Shown here piece after piece: positions 1 to 7,957 of a stretch of 64,000 nucleotides of DNA. The first letter of the stretch is position 1; each line of letters begins with the position of its first letter. The notes under the pieces were generated by a model that saw only the letters and a program-made list of their open reading frames with translations, was not told where the DNA came from and did no database searches. The position numbers and the translations under genes were made by a program. Source of the stretch: an uncultured Rothia sp. (lineage in GTDB: Bacteria > Actinomycetota > Actinomycetes > Actinomycetales > Micrococcaceae). The stretch lies in the NCBI GenBank assembly GCA_946222285.1, contig CAMIIP010000003.1, forward strand, positions 1-64,000, read 5' to 3'.

Positions 1-64
1 GGCCGTTGTCTAGTTGGTGGGTGTGGGGTGTGTTCCTACTTTTGAATAAACCTCAATAAATAAA

Positions 65-123
65 TGACCGGCCCAGCTCGTTGTGACCAGGTATACGGTG
101 GTCAAAACAAGCTAGGCCGGTCA
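65..123 (-). terminator. Terminator-like hairpin downstream of purM
   Basis: A perfect 9-bp inverted repeat (65-73 with 115-123) is extended by a 4-bp AGCT pairing, and a second 6-bp stem (84-89 with 99-104) sits inside it. Read on the minus strand, the hairpin lies 20 nt past the purM stop and is followed by a T-rich stretch (complement of 51-64), as expected of an intrinsic terminator. Nothing else was recognised in bases 1-142. Confidence 0.6.
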
Positions 124-142
124 GTAGTTGCGCGTAGTAAGC

Positions 143-1285
143 CTAGCGGTACTGGTTCAGCAGAACCGCAGCGCCGCCGTCCACGCCCTTAGCGCCCTGA
201 ACGTAGTCAGGATTACCAGCGTGTGCGCCATCATCCTTCTGCACGGTACCCAGAACCCACGAAGCCAATCCGCGATCGTTCAGGCGAGCCACCGCAGCAT
301 CGGCCACCGAAGGATCAACCACAGCAATCATGCCGACGCCCAGGTTCAGGGTGCGCTCCAAATCAGCCTGGGGCACGCTACCCAATTCGCCAATGAGCCG
401 GAAGATAGCGGGAATTTCCCAGGTCGCACGATCCACCAAGCCAACGGTACCCACGGGAAGAACGCGTGCCAGGTTAGCCGCGAGCCCGCCGCCGGTCACG
501 TGGGAGAAACCGCGAATACCGGAGCCGGTCTGACCGTCTTCGCCGTTCACGGGGAACGCTTCCATTAAATCAAGGCAATCAGCGGTGTAAATGCGGGTGG
601 GCTCTAGCAGTTCCTCACCGAGGGTGCGCCCTAGTTCATCGACCTGACGGTCCAAGCCCCAGCCAGCCACATTGATGACCTTACGCACCAGCGAGTAGCC
701 ATTGGAATGAATGCCAGAAGATGCCATTGCAATCAGAACATCGCCCTCACGAACGCGATCGGGACCAAGGAGTTCATCTGCTTCAACAATGCCGGTAGCG
801 GCACCTGCAACGTCGTACTCGTTCTCAGCCAAAAGACCGGGGTGTTCAGCAGTTTCGCCGCCCACTAGCGCGGTGCCAGCCAGCGAACAACCCTCCGCGA
901 TACCGCGCACAATATCCGCCACGCGCTCTGGAACGACCTTGCCGGTAGCAATATAGTCGGTCATAAAGAGCGGGCGTGCACCGGTGACCACGATGTCATC
1001 AACCACCATACCCACCAAGTCCTGACCAATAGTGTGGTGAATATCCAGGGCCTGGGCAATAGCTACCTTGGTGCCTACGCCGTCGGTAGAAGTTGCCAGA
1101 TAGGGTTTGCGGAAATCCTTGAGCGCGGTCAAATCAAACAGACCTGCGAAACCGCCAACTCCACCTACTACGCCAAGACCATGAGTTGCCTTGATGGCAC
1201 CCTTCATGAGTTCGACGGCGCGGTCGCCGGCTTCAACGTCCACACCTGCAGAGGCATAGGTTACGGGGTTTGGGTTTTCAGTCAT
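143..1285 (-). CDS. purM: Phosphoribosylformylglycinamidine cyclo-ligase (AIR synthetase)
   Basis: PurM makes aminoimidazole ribonucleotide from FGAM using ATP in de novo purine synthesis in the cytosol. The 380-residue protein has the family's usual length. It begins with the typical YASAGVD segment, followed by the glycine-rich VVGGVGGFAGLF stretch, the STDGVGTK motif, the DDIVVTGA motif and GGETAEHPG in the AIRS core. The ATG overlaps the purF stop by 4 nt (ATGA), so the two are translationally coupled in a purF-purM operon. A terminator-like hairpin follows. No anomalies. Confidence 0.97.
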   Translation of the reverse strand: MTENPNPVTYASAGVDVEAGDRAVELMKGAIKATHGLGVVGGVGGFAGLFDLTALKDFRKPYLATSTDGVGTKVAIAQALDIHHTIGQDLVGMVVDDIVVTGARPLFMTDYIATGKVVPERVADIVRGIAEGCSLAGTALVGGETAEHPGLLAENEYDVAGAATGIVEADELLGPDRVREGDVLIAMASSGIHSNGYSLVRKVINVAGWGLDRQVDELGRTLGEELLEPTRIYTADCLDLMEAFPVNGEDGQTGSGIRGFSHVTGGGLAANLARVLPVGTVGLVDRATWEIPAIFRLIGELGSVPQADLERTLNLGVGMIAVVDPSVADAAVARLNDRGLASWVLGTVQKDDGAHAGNPDYVQGAKGVDGGAAVLLNQYR

Positions 1286-3003
1286 GAGTTGTCCTTCTCG
1301 GTTGCGAAGTGGTCGGGTTCGGTCACGGGTTCTTGATCTTCGGGAAGAACGAGGCTTTCCAAATCTGAATCTGGTCCTGGCTCGCAGGAGCCTCCGGCAC
1401 CGACCGCTTCGGCTGCCAGCTTGTTCTCTAATTCTTCGGTGCCCGGACGGGTGTCTAAAGAAATGGTCTGCGCGTGCTCGGGGCGATGAGCTGCGGGGCG
1501 ATCGGCAATACCTGCCGAGGTGGAGGGTGTCGCGTCGTCCTTGGCATCAAAGAGGTTCTTGCCGATGCGCTCAGGAATCGGAATCGGGTAGTTGCCGGTA
1601 AAGCAGGCGGTGCAGAGGTTTTTGCGCTCCTGCTTGGTGGAGGCAATCATGCCGTCTTCGGAGATGTACCCCAGTGAATCGGCACCGAGAGAGTTGCAGA
1701 TTTCTTCTACATTGAGTCCGTTGGCAATGAGCTCAGAGCGGGAGGCGAAGTCAATGCCGTAGAAGCAGGGCCACTTGACAGGCGGGGAGGAGATACGAAC
1801 GTGTACCTCCGCCGCTCCTGCCTCGCGCAACATGCGAACCAGCGCGCGTTGGGTGTTGCCGCGCACGATTGAATCATCAATCACAATCAGCCGTTTGCCG
1901 GCAACAACAGACTTGAGAGGGTTTAACTTCAGACGGATGCCGAGTTGGCGGATAGTCTGCGAAGGCTGAATAAAGGTTCGCCCAACATAAGCATTCTTTA
2001 CTAGACCGTTGCCAAAGGGAATTCCCGATTCTTCGGCGTAGCCAATGGCTGCAGGAACACCGGATTCGGGGGTGGGCATAACCAAATCGGCCTCGACCTT
2101 GTGCTCGCGAGCGAGCTGGCGGCCCATTTCCACACGGGACTCGTAAACCGAGCGTCCGCTGATGGTGGTATCAGGACGAGCGAGATAGACGTATTCGAAG
2201 ACGCAACCAGCACGCTTAGCTTCGGCAAAGCGGCGTGAGCGAAGCCCGCCGTCGCGGTCAATGATAATCATTTCGCCAGGCTCAACTTCGCGTACATACG
2301 AAGCGCCGACAATGTCCAGTGCGGCAGTTTCAGAAGCTACCACCCAGCCATTTTCTAGGCGACCGAGTACCAGTGGGCGAACCCCCTGGGGATCGCGCGC
2401 GGCGTAGAGGGTGTGCTCATCCATGAAGGTTAAGCAGAAAGCGCCTTGCAGGGTGGGAAGAAGGTCAAGAACAGCTTCTTCGGGTGAATCGAAAGCACCG
2501 TTATCCAAAAGAGCGGTTACTAGAGCGGTGTCGGTGGTGTTGCCCTGGGCGATTTCGCCGCGAAAAGGAGCTACACCATCGTTGCGTTCAAGCAGACGTT
2601 CATAGAGCTCAGCAGAGTTGGTGATATTGCCGTTATGAGCTAATGCCAGGGTGCCAAAGGGTGTATCGCCCAGAGTCGGCTGTGCATTGGCCCAGTGGGA
2701 GGCGCCGGTGGTTGAATACCGGCAGTGACCAACCGCCATATGCCCCACCATAGGAGCCAGCGTCGATTCATCAAAAACCTGGGAGACTAATCCCATGTCT
2801 TTGTAAACGCTAATTCGGTTACCATCGCTGGTGGCAATACCAGCGGATTCTTGACCTCGATGCTGAAGAGCGTAAAGACCGTAGTAGGTTAGTTTCGCTA
2901 CGTCTTCGCCAGGTGCCCATACGCCAAAGACACCACATTCGTCTTTGGGGCCGTGGCCGATGGGGTCGAGATCGTGTGTGAGTTTTCCGTCAGGACGAAC
3001 CAA
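1282..3003 (-). CDS. purF: Amidophosphoribosyltransferase
   Basis: PurF catalyses the first committed step of purine synthesis (PRPP + glutamine to phosphoribosylamine). The N-terminal Ntn glutaminase domain has its nucleophile at Cys23 (DECGVFGVW), after a 22-residue propeptide that would be cleaved. The PRPP-binding motif VIDDSIVRGNT lies at about 374-384. Cys267, Cys413, Cys464 and Cys467 match the four ligands of the Bacillus-type 4Fe-4S cluster. About 80 residues beyond the conserved core form a polar C-terminal tail. The start is TTG: I see no in-frame ATG nearby upstream, and the catalytic Cys is only 22 residues in. It overlaps purM by 4 nt. Confidence 0.96.
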   Translation of the reverse strand: MVRPDGKLTHDLDPIGHGPKDECGVFGVWAPGEDVAKLTYYGLYALQHRGQESAGIATSDGNRISVYKDMGLVSQVFDESTLAPMVGHMAVGHCRYSTTGASHWANAQPTLGDTPFGTLALAHNGNITNSAELYERLLERNDGVAPFRGEIAQGNTTDTALVTALLDNGAFDSPEEAVLDLLPTLQGAFCLTFMDEHTLYAARDPQGVRPLVLGRLENGWVVASETAALDIVGASYVREVEPGEMIIIDRDGGLRSRRFAEAKRAGCVFEYVYLARPDTTISGRSVYESRVEMGRQLAREHKVEADLVMPTPESGVPAAIGYAEESGIPFGNGLVKNAYVGRTFIQPSQTIRQLGIRLKLNPLKSVVAGKRLIVIDDSIVRGNTQRALVRMLREAGAAEVHVRISSPPVKWPCFYGIDFASRSELIANGLNVEEICNSLGADSLGYISEDGMIASTKQERKNLCTACFTGNYPIPIPERIGKNLFDAKDDATPSTSAGIADRPAAHRPEHAQTISLDTRPGTEELENKLAAEAVGAGGSCEPGPDSDLESLVLPEDQEPVTEPDHFATEKDNS

Positions 3004-3101
3004 TGAATGCCATCTTTTCGAAGTTGGAGAATCAATTGGAGCATTTTAGGATTTTACGCCATGCATGCTCAGACCCTAATAAGTGTATCTGATAACGACT
3101 T

Positions 3102-3521
3102 TTAGTGAGTCTGCTCCGGCGTGGCATCGCCTTCAAACTCTTCGTCAGTTTCGATGGCGCGCACCGTTTCGGTTTTCTTTGCCCAGGAACGATCGAGAAT
3201 GAGTGCAATGACGATGCCGATTGCCGCGCCCACTGCACCAAGAACGACTCCGAGCACACCAAAGACGGCGGTGCGGGAATACTCAAGAGTGAGCATATCT
3301 GTGGGAGTAAAAGCCAGAGTGAGGACGAGTGCAAGAGCGAGTCCTAAAACTGTTCCTGTGACGCCAAAGGCTAGCAAGGAGGGCGCACGGCGCAGGGTGA
3401 CTAGCTGATCGCCGTGATCGTTCTCGGCGATGGTTGGACGGCTAGGTTCTGCAGGGCTCTGTGCGTGTGTGGAGGACGGCGTTGTGGCTGGTTTGGCGTG
3501 GGAATTTTGCTCGGTGCTCAT
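3102..3521 (-). CDS. Actinobacterial two-helix membrane protein upstream of purF
   Basis: A 139-residue protein with a polar N-terminal region rich in Thr, Ser and Pro (1-45), two hydrophobic helices (about 50-70 and 85-108), and an acidic C-terminal tail ending in DEEFEGDATPEQTH. Small membrane proteins of this plan next to purF are common in actinobacteria, but I do not know a proven function. It lies 98 nt upstream of purF on the same strand and 28 nt downstream of a TetR gene, so it may be co-transcribed with either. Assignment as a real gene rests on codon pattern, start position and topology. Confidence 0.75.
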   Translation of the reverse strand: MSTEQNSHAKPATTPSSTHAQSPAEPSRPTIAENDHGDQLVTLRRAPSLLAFGVTGTVLGLALALVLTLAFTPTDMLTLEYSRTAVFGVLGVVLGAVGAAIGIVIALILDRSWAKKTETVRAIETDEEFEGDATPEQTH

Positions 3522-3549
3522 GGGTCTTAAGGTTACCGCACCAAATCTT

Positions 3550-4185
3550 CTAGTTCTGTAAGAAAGTGACGATTCGATGGGTGTTAGCCAGCATCGATTG
3601 GGCTAGAGATTCTGCTTCCAGCGGGGGAGGGGCGGGTGCGCTGGGTTCGCTGATGAGTCCGTTGAGAAGTGCTTGAACGTATCGTTTCCAGAGATTTTCG
3701 TTCTGGGCTGAGGTGAGAGTGTGCACGTAGGTGGCGTAAGAAAAAATAAAAGGAAGGTCGGTTGCTTGGAAATCTTCGCGCAGAGTGTCATTGCCTTTGA
3801 CGGTGGTGAGTAATTTTTGAAGGTTTTCAAGCATGAGTTGCTGATAAGAGAGAGGTTCTGTGGGGGATGCCCCCAGAAATATTTGCGCCACCGCCTTATG
3901 TGCGATGAGAAACTCGCAGAGTTCAAAGATGGTTTCTCTGAGCGTAGCAACGTTCGCAGTTTCGTTACTCGCATTGGAGACTATTTCTAATGCTTGGCTG
4001 ATGGGATCTTTGATGAGTTGGCTGAGGAGGGCGTCTTTGGAATCAAAGTGGCGATATACCGTGCCGACTCCCATGCGGGCTTCTTTAGCGAGTTCGTTGA
4101 AGGTGAAATTGACCCCTTTGGATTCGAGGAGGGTCTGTGCTGTTTGAAAGAGGTGCTCTCGATTCCGTTCAACATCTTTGCGCAT
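3550..4185 (-). CDS. TetR-family regulator, divergent from a flavin monooxygenase
   Basis: A 211-residue protein. The N-terminal TetR helix-turn-helix is clear at about 27-48 (FTFNELAKEARMGVGTVYRHF), and the C-terminal ligand domain is helical and not conserved enough to name an inducer. It is divergent from the FAD monooxygenase at 4332. The 146-bp intergenic region carries two copies of the palindrome CGGAT-N7-ATCCG, one overlapping the -35 of a plausible monooxygenase promoter. I infer that this protein represses the monooxygenase and relieves repression when a substrate-like ligand binds. Confidence 0.88.
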   Translation of the reverse strand: MRKDVERNREHLFQTAQTLLESKGVNFTFNELAKEARMGVGTVYRHFDSKDALLSQLIKDPISQALEIVSNASNETANVATLRETIFELCEFLIAHKAVAQIFLGASPTEPLSYQQLMLENLQKLLTTVKGNDTLREDFQATDLPFIFSYATYVHTLTSAQNENLWKRYVQALLNGLISEPSAPAPPPLEAESLAQSMLANTHRIVTFLQN

Positions 4186-4254
4186 GTTTTCGCTCCGGTT
4201 CGGGGTGGGTTTTTGCGGGCTATTTCTTTGAAGTGTATACCCTTTCCCAAAAAG

Positions 4255-4312
4255 CGGATTGAATTTATCCGTTTTGGGTGTAGGCTACATAAAAACGGAT
4301 AATAATTATCCG
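4255..4312. promoter_or_regulatory. Monooxygenase promoter with two 17-bp palindromic operators
   Basis: Operator 1 (4255-4271) and operator 2 (4296-4312) both read CGGAT-N7-ATCCG; operator 2 is perfect over 8-bp arms. Their centres are 41 bp apart, close to four helical turns, so bound dimers would lie on the same face. A promoter fits between them: -35 TTGAAT (4259-4264), 16-bp spacer, -10 TAGGCT (4281-4286). Operator 1 covers the -35 and operator 2 lies just downstream of the predicted start site. This is the layout of classic TetR repression. Confidence 0.7.
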
Positions 4313-4331
4313 ATTCCTAGAAAGTAGAACA

Positions 4332-5594
4332 ATGAACTCCTCGATATCTGCCCACTCTGCCTCCACCTCTCAACCCCGCGCACTCGTCGTCGGTCTCGGA
4401 ATTGGCGGGTTCGCCTCTGCTATTCGCCTCTCCCGCATCGGCTGGGACGTCACCATAGTTGAGCGCTCGCGTCAACGCCGTCGTGGAGGATACTTCGTAG
4501 CTCTCTTCCGCGCCGGTGCTCTGCCTGCTGATCGCTTGGGAATGCGCCACCTCATGCATGACAGAGCTTCGCAAACCGGCGGAAACTGGGACATCGACCG
4601 GGCAGGAAACAAGAGTCCGGGACTTGGCTACAACGGACTCACCGGTGGAAATGACATTGACAAAATCGGCGACCTCATTCTTCGGGGAGATATTGAAAAC
4701 GCAGGCTACGATGCACTACCCCAGAACGTTACGGTGCGTTTTGCCACCTCGCCGGTGAGCATTGAACAAGATCCCGACGGTGTAGATGTAACCCTCCAAG
4801 AAAGAGACAGCGAAAGCACTACAACTGAGCGATTTGAATTGGTGGTGGGTGCAGATGGAATTCACTCCACCGTGCGCCGTCTAGCATTTGGTATCGAAGA
4901 AAAAGACGTTCTTGTGCCCACCGGGTACATGATTGCTGCCTGCACACTAGACTCACCGGTACCCGGCTACAAAATGCAAGACAGTCTCATTCTTTCCGAA
5001 ATCAACCGTTCCTGCTGGGTCTTCGCCTTTGAAGATCACAACCCCACGCTTCTTTTCTCTTATAAGGCTGATGACCTTGCGGCGGAGAAACAACGAAACC
5101 CCATTGATTCCATCAAAGATGCCTTCGCCGGTAAGGGAGGCTACGGGGAAACTTTGAGCTGGCTCATTGACCAGTTTGAGCAGGCGGACGAATTTCTCTT
5201 TGATTCGGCAGATCAGGTGCATATGGATTCCTGGCACAGGGGGCGCGTAGTGCTCATGGGAGATGCCGCTTGGTGTCTGACTTTATATTCCGGCATGGGT
5301 GCATCCTCTGCCATCGCTGGCTCAGATGCCTTGGGTACTTTCTTGGAGCGTAATGGTAACGATGTTCAGCGTTCGCTTTCTCAATGGGAGAACCATATGC
5401 GTCCCTTTATTAAAAAGAATATGAAATCAGGTATGGATATGCGATCTTTCTTTACTGTGGGTAATCAGAAAGAGGCAACGGCTCGAAAAGTTCGTACCAA
5501 GCTGATGAAGTCACGGTTGATGGAGAAGTTCGGCACTAATCTTCGGAAGAGGACGTTTGCTTCAAAGATTCAGGATATCGCCGCTGAAGCGTAA
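4332..5594 (+). CDS. FAD-dependent monooxygenase (class A flavoprotein)
   Basis: A 420-residue flavoprotein of the PHBH/TetX-like group A monooxygenases, which hydroxylate aromatic or other hydrophobic substrates with NAD(P)H and oxygen. The Rossmann GxGxxG (GLGIGG) lies at about residues 22-27, followed by an acidic residue at the end of strand 2 (VERS). The second FAD motif (VLMGDAAWC) is near residue 300, with downstream GMGASSAIAGSDAL. There is no signal peptide or membrane anchor. The divergent TetR gene and paired operators suggest induction by a small molecule; the substrate cannot be read from the sequence. Confidence 0.85.
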   Translation: MNSSISAHSASTSQPRALVVGLGIGGFASAIRLSRIGWDVTIVERSRQRRRGGYFVALFRAGALPADRLGMRHLMHDRASQTGGNWDIDRAGNKSPGLGYNGLTGGNDIDKIGDLILRGDIENAGYDALPQNVTVRFATSPVSIEQDPDGVDVTLQERDSESTTTERFELVVGADGIHSTVRRLAFGIEEKDVLVPTGYMIAACTLDSPVPGYKMQDSLILSEINRSCWVFAFEDHNPTLLFSYKADDLAAEKQRNPIDSIKDAFAGKGGYGETLSWLIDQFEQADEFLFDSADQVHMDSWHRGRVVLMGDAAWCLTLYSGMGASSAIAGSDALGTFLERNGNDVQRSLSQWENHMRPFIKKNMKSGMDMRSFFTVGNQKEATARKVRTKLMKSRLMEKFGTNLRKRTFASKIQDIAAEA

Positions 5595-5623
5595 GCGATT
5601 GTTGCGGTCTCGTCGGAGCATGT

Positions 5624-6007
5624 CTAAAAAACCGGCATTCTCTCCGATAGGTCAGAGCGCAGGCCCGAGGCTGAAATCCGCGAACGACTCTCTTCCCAGG
5701 TGGTAAAGCCTAGGGCAATAGAGCACCAGGTAAAAGCGTCGGTTTCCACTACGTTCGGCGGGATTCCTCGAGTGTGGCGGGGGCCAGCAATGCACTGGGC
5801 GACGCCGAAGGGCGGCACACGCACTTCCACCGAGTTGCCGGGGGAAAGGGTAGCTAGCTCTTCCAAGAGATAGCGTACTGCCGTGGCGCGTTGGGTGCGA
5901 GAGAGAGCGTTGAAGGCTTCTTCTGGCATGTTAGAGGTAAGGACGGCGCGGACGGCAGTAACTGCCGCCACGCCATCGTTCTCCGAGACCTTGCGACGAA
6001 TCGCCAC
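5624..6007 (-). CDS. Bacterial SCP-like (sterol carrier family) protein
   Basis: A 127-residue protein resembling the actinobacterial 'sterol carrier family' (bacterial SCP orthologue): it starts MAIRRKVS, has a helical N-terminal half, a VEVRVPPFGVAQCI strand segment, and a WCSIALGFTTWEES stretch near the C-terminus. The biochemical role is not established. The GTG start overlaps the upstream asparaginase stop by one base (TAGTG), so translation is coupled. Co-occurrence with asparaginase gives no obvious functional link. Confidence 0.8.
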   Translation of the reverse strand: MAIRRKVSENDGVAAVTAVRAVLTSNMPEEAFNALSRTQRATAVRYLLEELATLSPGNSVEVRVPPFGVAQCIAGPRHTRGIPPNVVETDAFTWCSIALGFTTWEESRSRISASGLRSDLSERMPVF

Positions 6008-7026
6008 TAGGAGGCAGCCTTGATCGATGCAATAAACTCTTCGATGCCGCTACCGATTTCGAGTGTTCCAACGGCAGTTTCGCCGCCCATAATTGGGCGC
6101 ACCGTAGCTGAAATGCAGCGTTCGGCAAGTTCTGGCTCAATCAACCCGCAAGCTTCCAGCAGGGCAATGGCAACGAGAGAATTTGCGCGCGAAGAGCCAT
6201 CAAGTAATTTGATGGCCACCGAAGCACCAGACCGCAATCCTATGGCAAAAACGCCTTCGGCACCGTTTTTGACGATTCCATCTAAAAGTTCAGAGAGTAG
6301 CGTGACCGGCTGGTTGATCCCCTGAACGTACTCGGGGTAGTCCGCCATGGCGGTGGCTACGGTTGCCGCTCGTGCGTCTGCATGGATATTTTCGATAGCG
6401 GAACCGAGAGTAGAGTAGGCGCGTGCCAGCCCGATTAGTGATACTGCCGCCACTGGCGCGCCGCAACCATCAACGCCTGTTACGGCAACTTCTTCGCCGG
6501 TGTAATCGGCAACGGTTTCCATGACGAGTTGCTGTAGCGGGTGAGAAGAATCGAGGTAACTTTCGATGGACCAGTCGCTCTTGACACAAGCCCAGAGGAA
6601 GGCCGCGTGTTTACCCGAGCAATTGAATGCCAGACGCTGTTTGCCGTGCCCGGCACGAATCAGAGCGTGGTAGCTTTCCTCATCTGCGGGCCAAGCGGCA
6701 GGACACTGTAAATCATCGGCTTTGAGCGATGCTTCTTCGAGTATCGTTTGTGCTACCTTCATATGTTCAAAAGAACCTCGATGTGATCCCGACGCTAATG
6801 CCACTTGTGCCCCCTGTAGTTCAGCTCCGGCATTCATGGAGGCAATAGCTTGGAAGGGTTTGAGGGTGGAACGGGCAAAAATGGGAGTAGTAATATCGCC
6901 GAGTTTGGCAACTACTTCTCCTTCGGGGGAGAGGACGACAGCGGAGCCCACATGACGGGACTCGATGAAGCCACTGCGTACTAGGTGGGCAAGTTCCACC
7001 GCTTCAGAGGCTGAGAAAGTCTGCAT
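6007..7026 (-). CDS. Asparaginase (asparaginase II family)
   Basis: Belongs to the asparaginase II family (PF06089), distinct from the AnsA/AnsB type; members hydrolyse L-asparagine. Visible family features are STLKPFQAIA, ALASGSHRG, FNCSGKHAAFL and GVDGCGAPV. The start is placed at ATG 7026, giving 339 residues. An extension to 7131 is open but adds 35 residues without family character and runs into promoter DNA. AATACT sits 6 nt before this ATG, so the mRNA may be leaderless. It shares a divergent intergenic region with a TetR gene. Confidence 0.88.
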   Translation of the reverse strand: MQTFSASEAVELAHLVRSGFIESRHVGSAVVLSPEGEVVAKLGDITTPIFARSTLKPFQAIASMNAGAELQGAQVALASGSHRGSFEHMKVAQTILEEASLKADDLQCPAAWPADEESYHALIRAGHGKQRLAFNCSGKHAAFLWACVKSDWSIESYLDSSHPLQQLVMETVADYTGEEVAVTGVDGCGAPVAAVSLIGLARAYSTLGSAIENIHADARAATVATAMADYPEYVQGINQPVTLLSELLDGIVKNGAEGVFAIGLRSGASVAIKLLDGSSRANSLVAIALLEACGLIEPELAERCISATVRPIMGGETAVGTLEIGSGIEEFIASIKAAS

Positions 7027-7146
7027 GCCTTTAGTATTCCATACGGGGCGGTTGGGTAGACGGACGTTGCAATCTTGCTCGATGCTGGGGGGGGAGCGGG
7101 TAGGGGTGCACTTTGACTGCAATGATGACAAAGTAGTGCGCGAATC

Positions 7147-7189
7147 ACTGCAAAACTATTTGCAGTTTTTGCAATTTTGCAGTTACTGT
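7147..7189. promoter_or_regulatory. Promoter and repeated TTTGCAGT half-sites ahead of a tetR gene
   Basis: Three half-sites are visible: ACTGCAAA (7147-7154), TTTGCAGT (7159-7166) and TTTGCAGT (7176-7183). The first two form a 20-bp palindrome with a 4-bp centre; the first and third form a wider 9-bp inverted repeat. They overlap a promoter with -35 TTGCAG (7160-7165), 18-bp spacer and -10 TACTGT (7184-7189), which ends 6 nt before the tetR ATG at 7196. I infer autoregulation, and possibly control of the downstream MMPL gene. Confidence 0.6.
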
Positions 7190-7195
7190 AGATAC

Positions 7196-7900
7196 ATGAA
7201 GTTTCCCCAAATCTGCACCCGTGAGACCTTCCGAGAGGCAGCCTCCGATAAGCGTAAGGCTCGTGCTGCCGCAACGCACCATGCGATTCTGCAGGCAGCA
7301 GAAACCCTCGCACTCACTGAGGGCAGACAAGCCCTTACCACCAAAAGACTGGTAGCAGAAGCCAACGTTTCAGAACGTACCCTCTTCAACCACTTTGAAA
7401 ACATCGACGCAATCCTCCTCACCCGCTTGGGACAGCACCTTGCAGATCTGGTAGATATCGAATCTTTTCCCACCGACATCCCACTAGAAAACCTGACCCA
7501 AGCCTGCGAAGATTTTCTGATTCAAACGCTGAAAGGGGAACGAAGCGTTGAAGCCCTCGACCGGTTCGTGCAACTCGCAGCTTCTTTTGGCGCACCCGAT
7601 GATATCGGAGAAAGCGTCGGTCAAGAAGTCTTTGCCACCATGTCTACCATGAGCTGGGTACTATGCGAACACATCGCAAAAATCTACTTCTCCGACGACG
7701 ACCTACGCGTCCTTGAGCTTGCTCTCTACCTGCAAAACATGCTCACAGGCATGATTTTTGGCATGGCACGCTACATGTTCGAAAACCCTCAGCTTCAAGA
7801 AGACCCCTCAAAATACTCCAGCCAAGACCTCCGGCAGAGCATGATCTGGGCCATTGCCCAGGTGAGCTCAGGCCGCCCCCACTTCTCGCACGCCAACTAA
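7196..7900 (+). CDS. TetR-family regulator next to an MMPL exporter
   Basis: A 234-residue TetR regulator. The helix-turn-helix is at about 42-68 (ALTTKRLVAEANVSERTLFNHF), preceded by the usual first helix (ATHHAILQAAETLAL). The ATG at 7196 is chosen because it sits 6 nt after a -10 box (TACTGT), giving a leaderless transcript. The longer open frame to 6965 overlaps the asparaginase gene and its promoter. The MMPL exporter starts 57 nt downstream on the same strand, so the pair looks like a self-regulated efflux unit. Confidence 0.88.
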   Translation: MKFPQICTRETFREAASDKRKARAAATHHAILQAAETLALTEGRQALTTKRLVAEANVSERTLFNHFENIDAILLTRLGQHLADLVDIESFPTDIPLENLTQACEDFLIQTLKGERSVEALDRFVQLAASFGAPDDIGESVGQEVFATMSTMSWVLCEHIAKIYFSDDDLRVLELALYLQNMLTGMIFGMARYMFENPQLQEDPSKYSSQDLRQSMIWAIAQVSSGRPHFSHAN

Positions 7901-7957
7901 ATGCCGCGCGTCGTCCACAAATTTTCAATTCAGTCCCGTTCCTAGAGTGAGAAAAAC

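Noticed and set aside
128..568. 146-residue plus-strand frame opposite purM
   Set aside because: It lies wholly antisense to purM, which has full family motifs; the frame has no recognisable domain.
6965..7195. Upstream extension of the TetR gene at 7196
   Set aside because: It overlaps the asparaginase gene and the promoter/operator region and adds 77 residues without TetR similarity.
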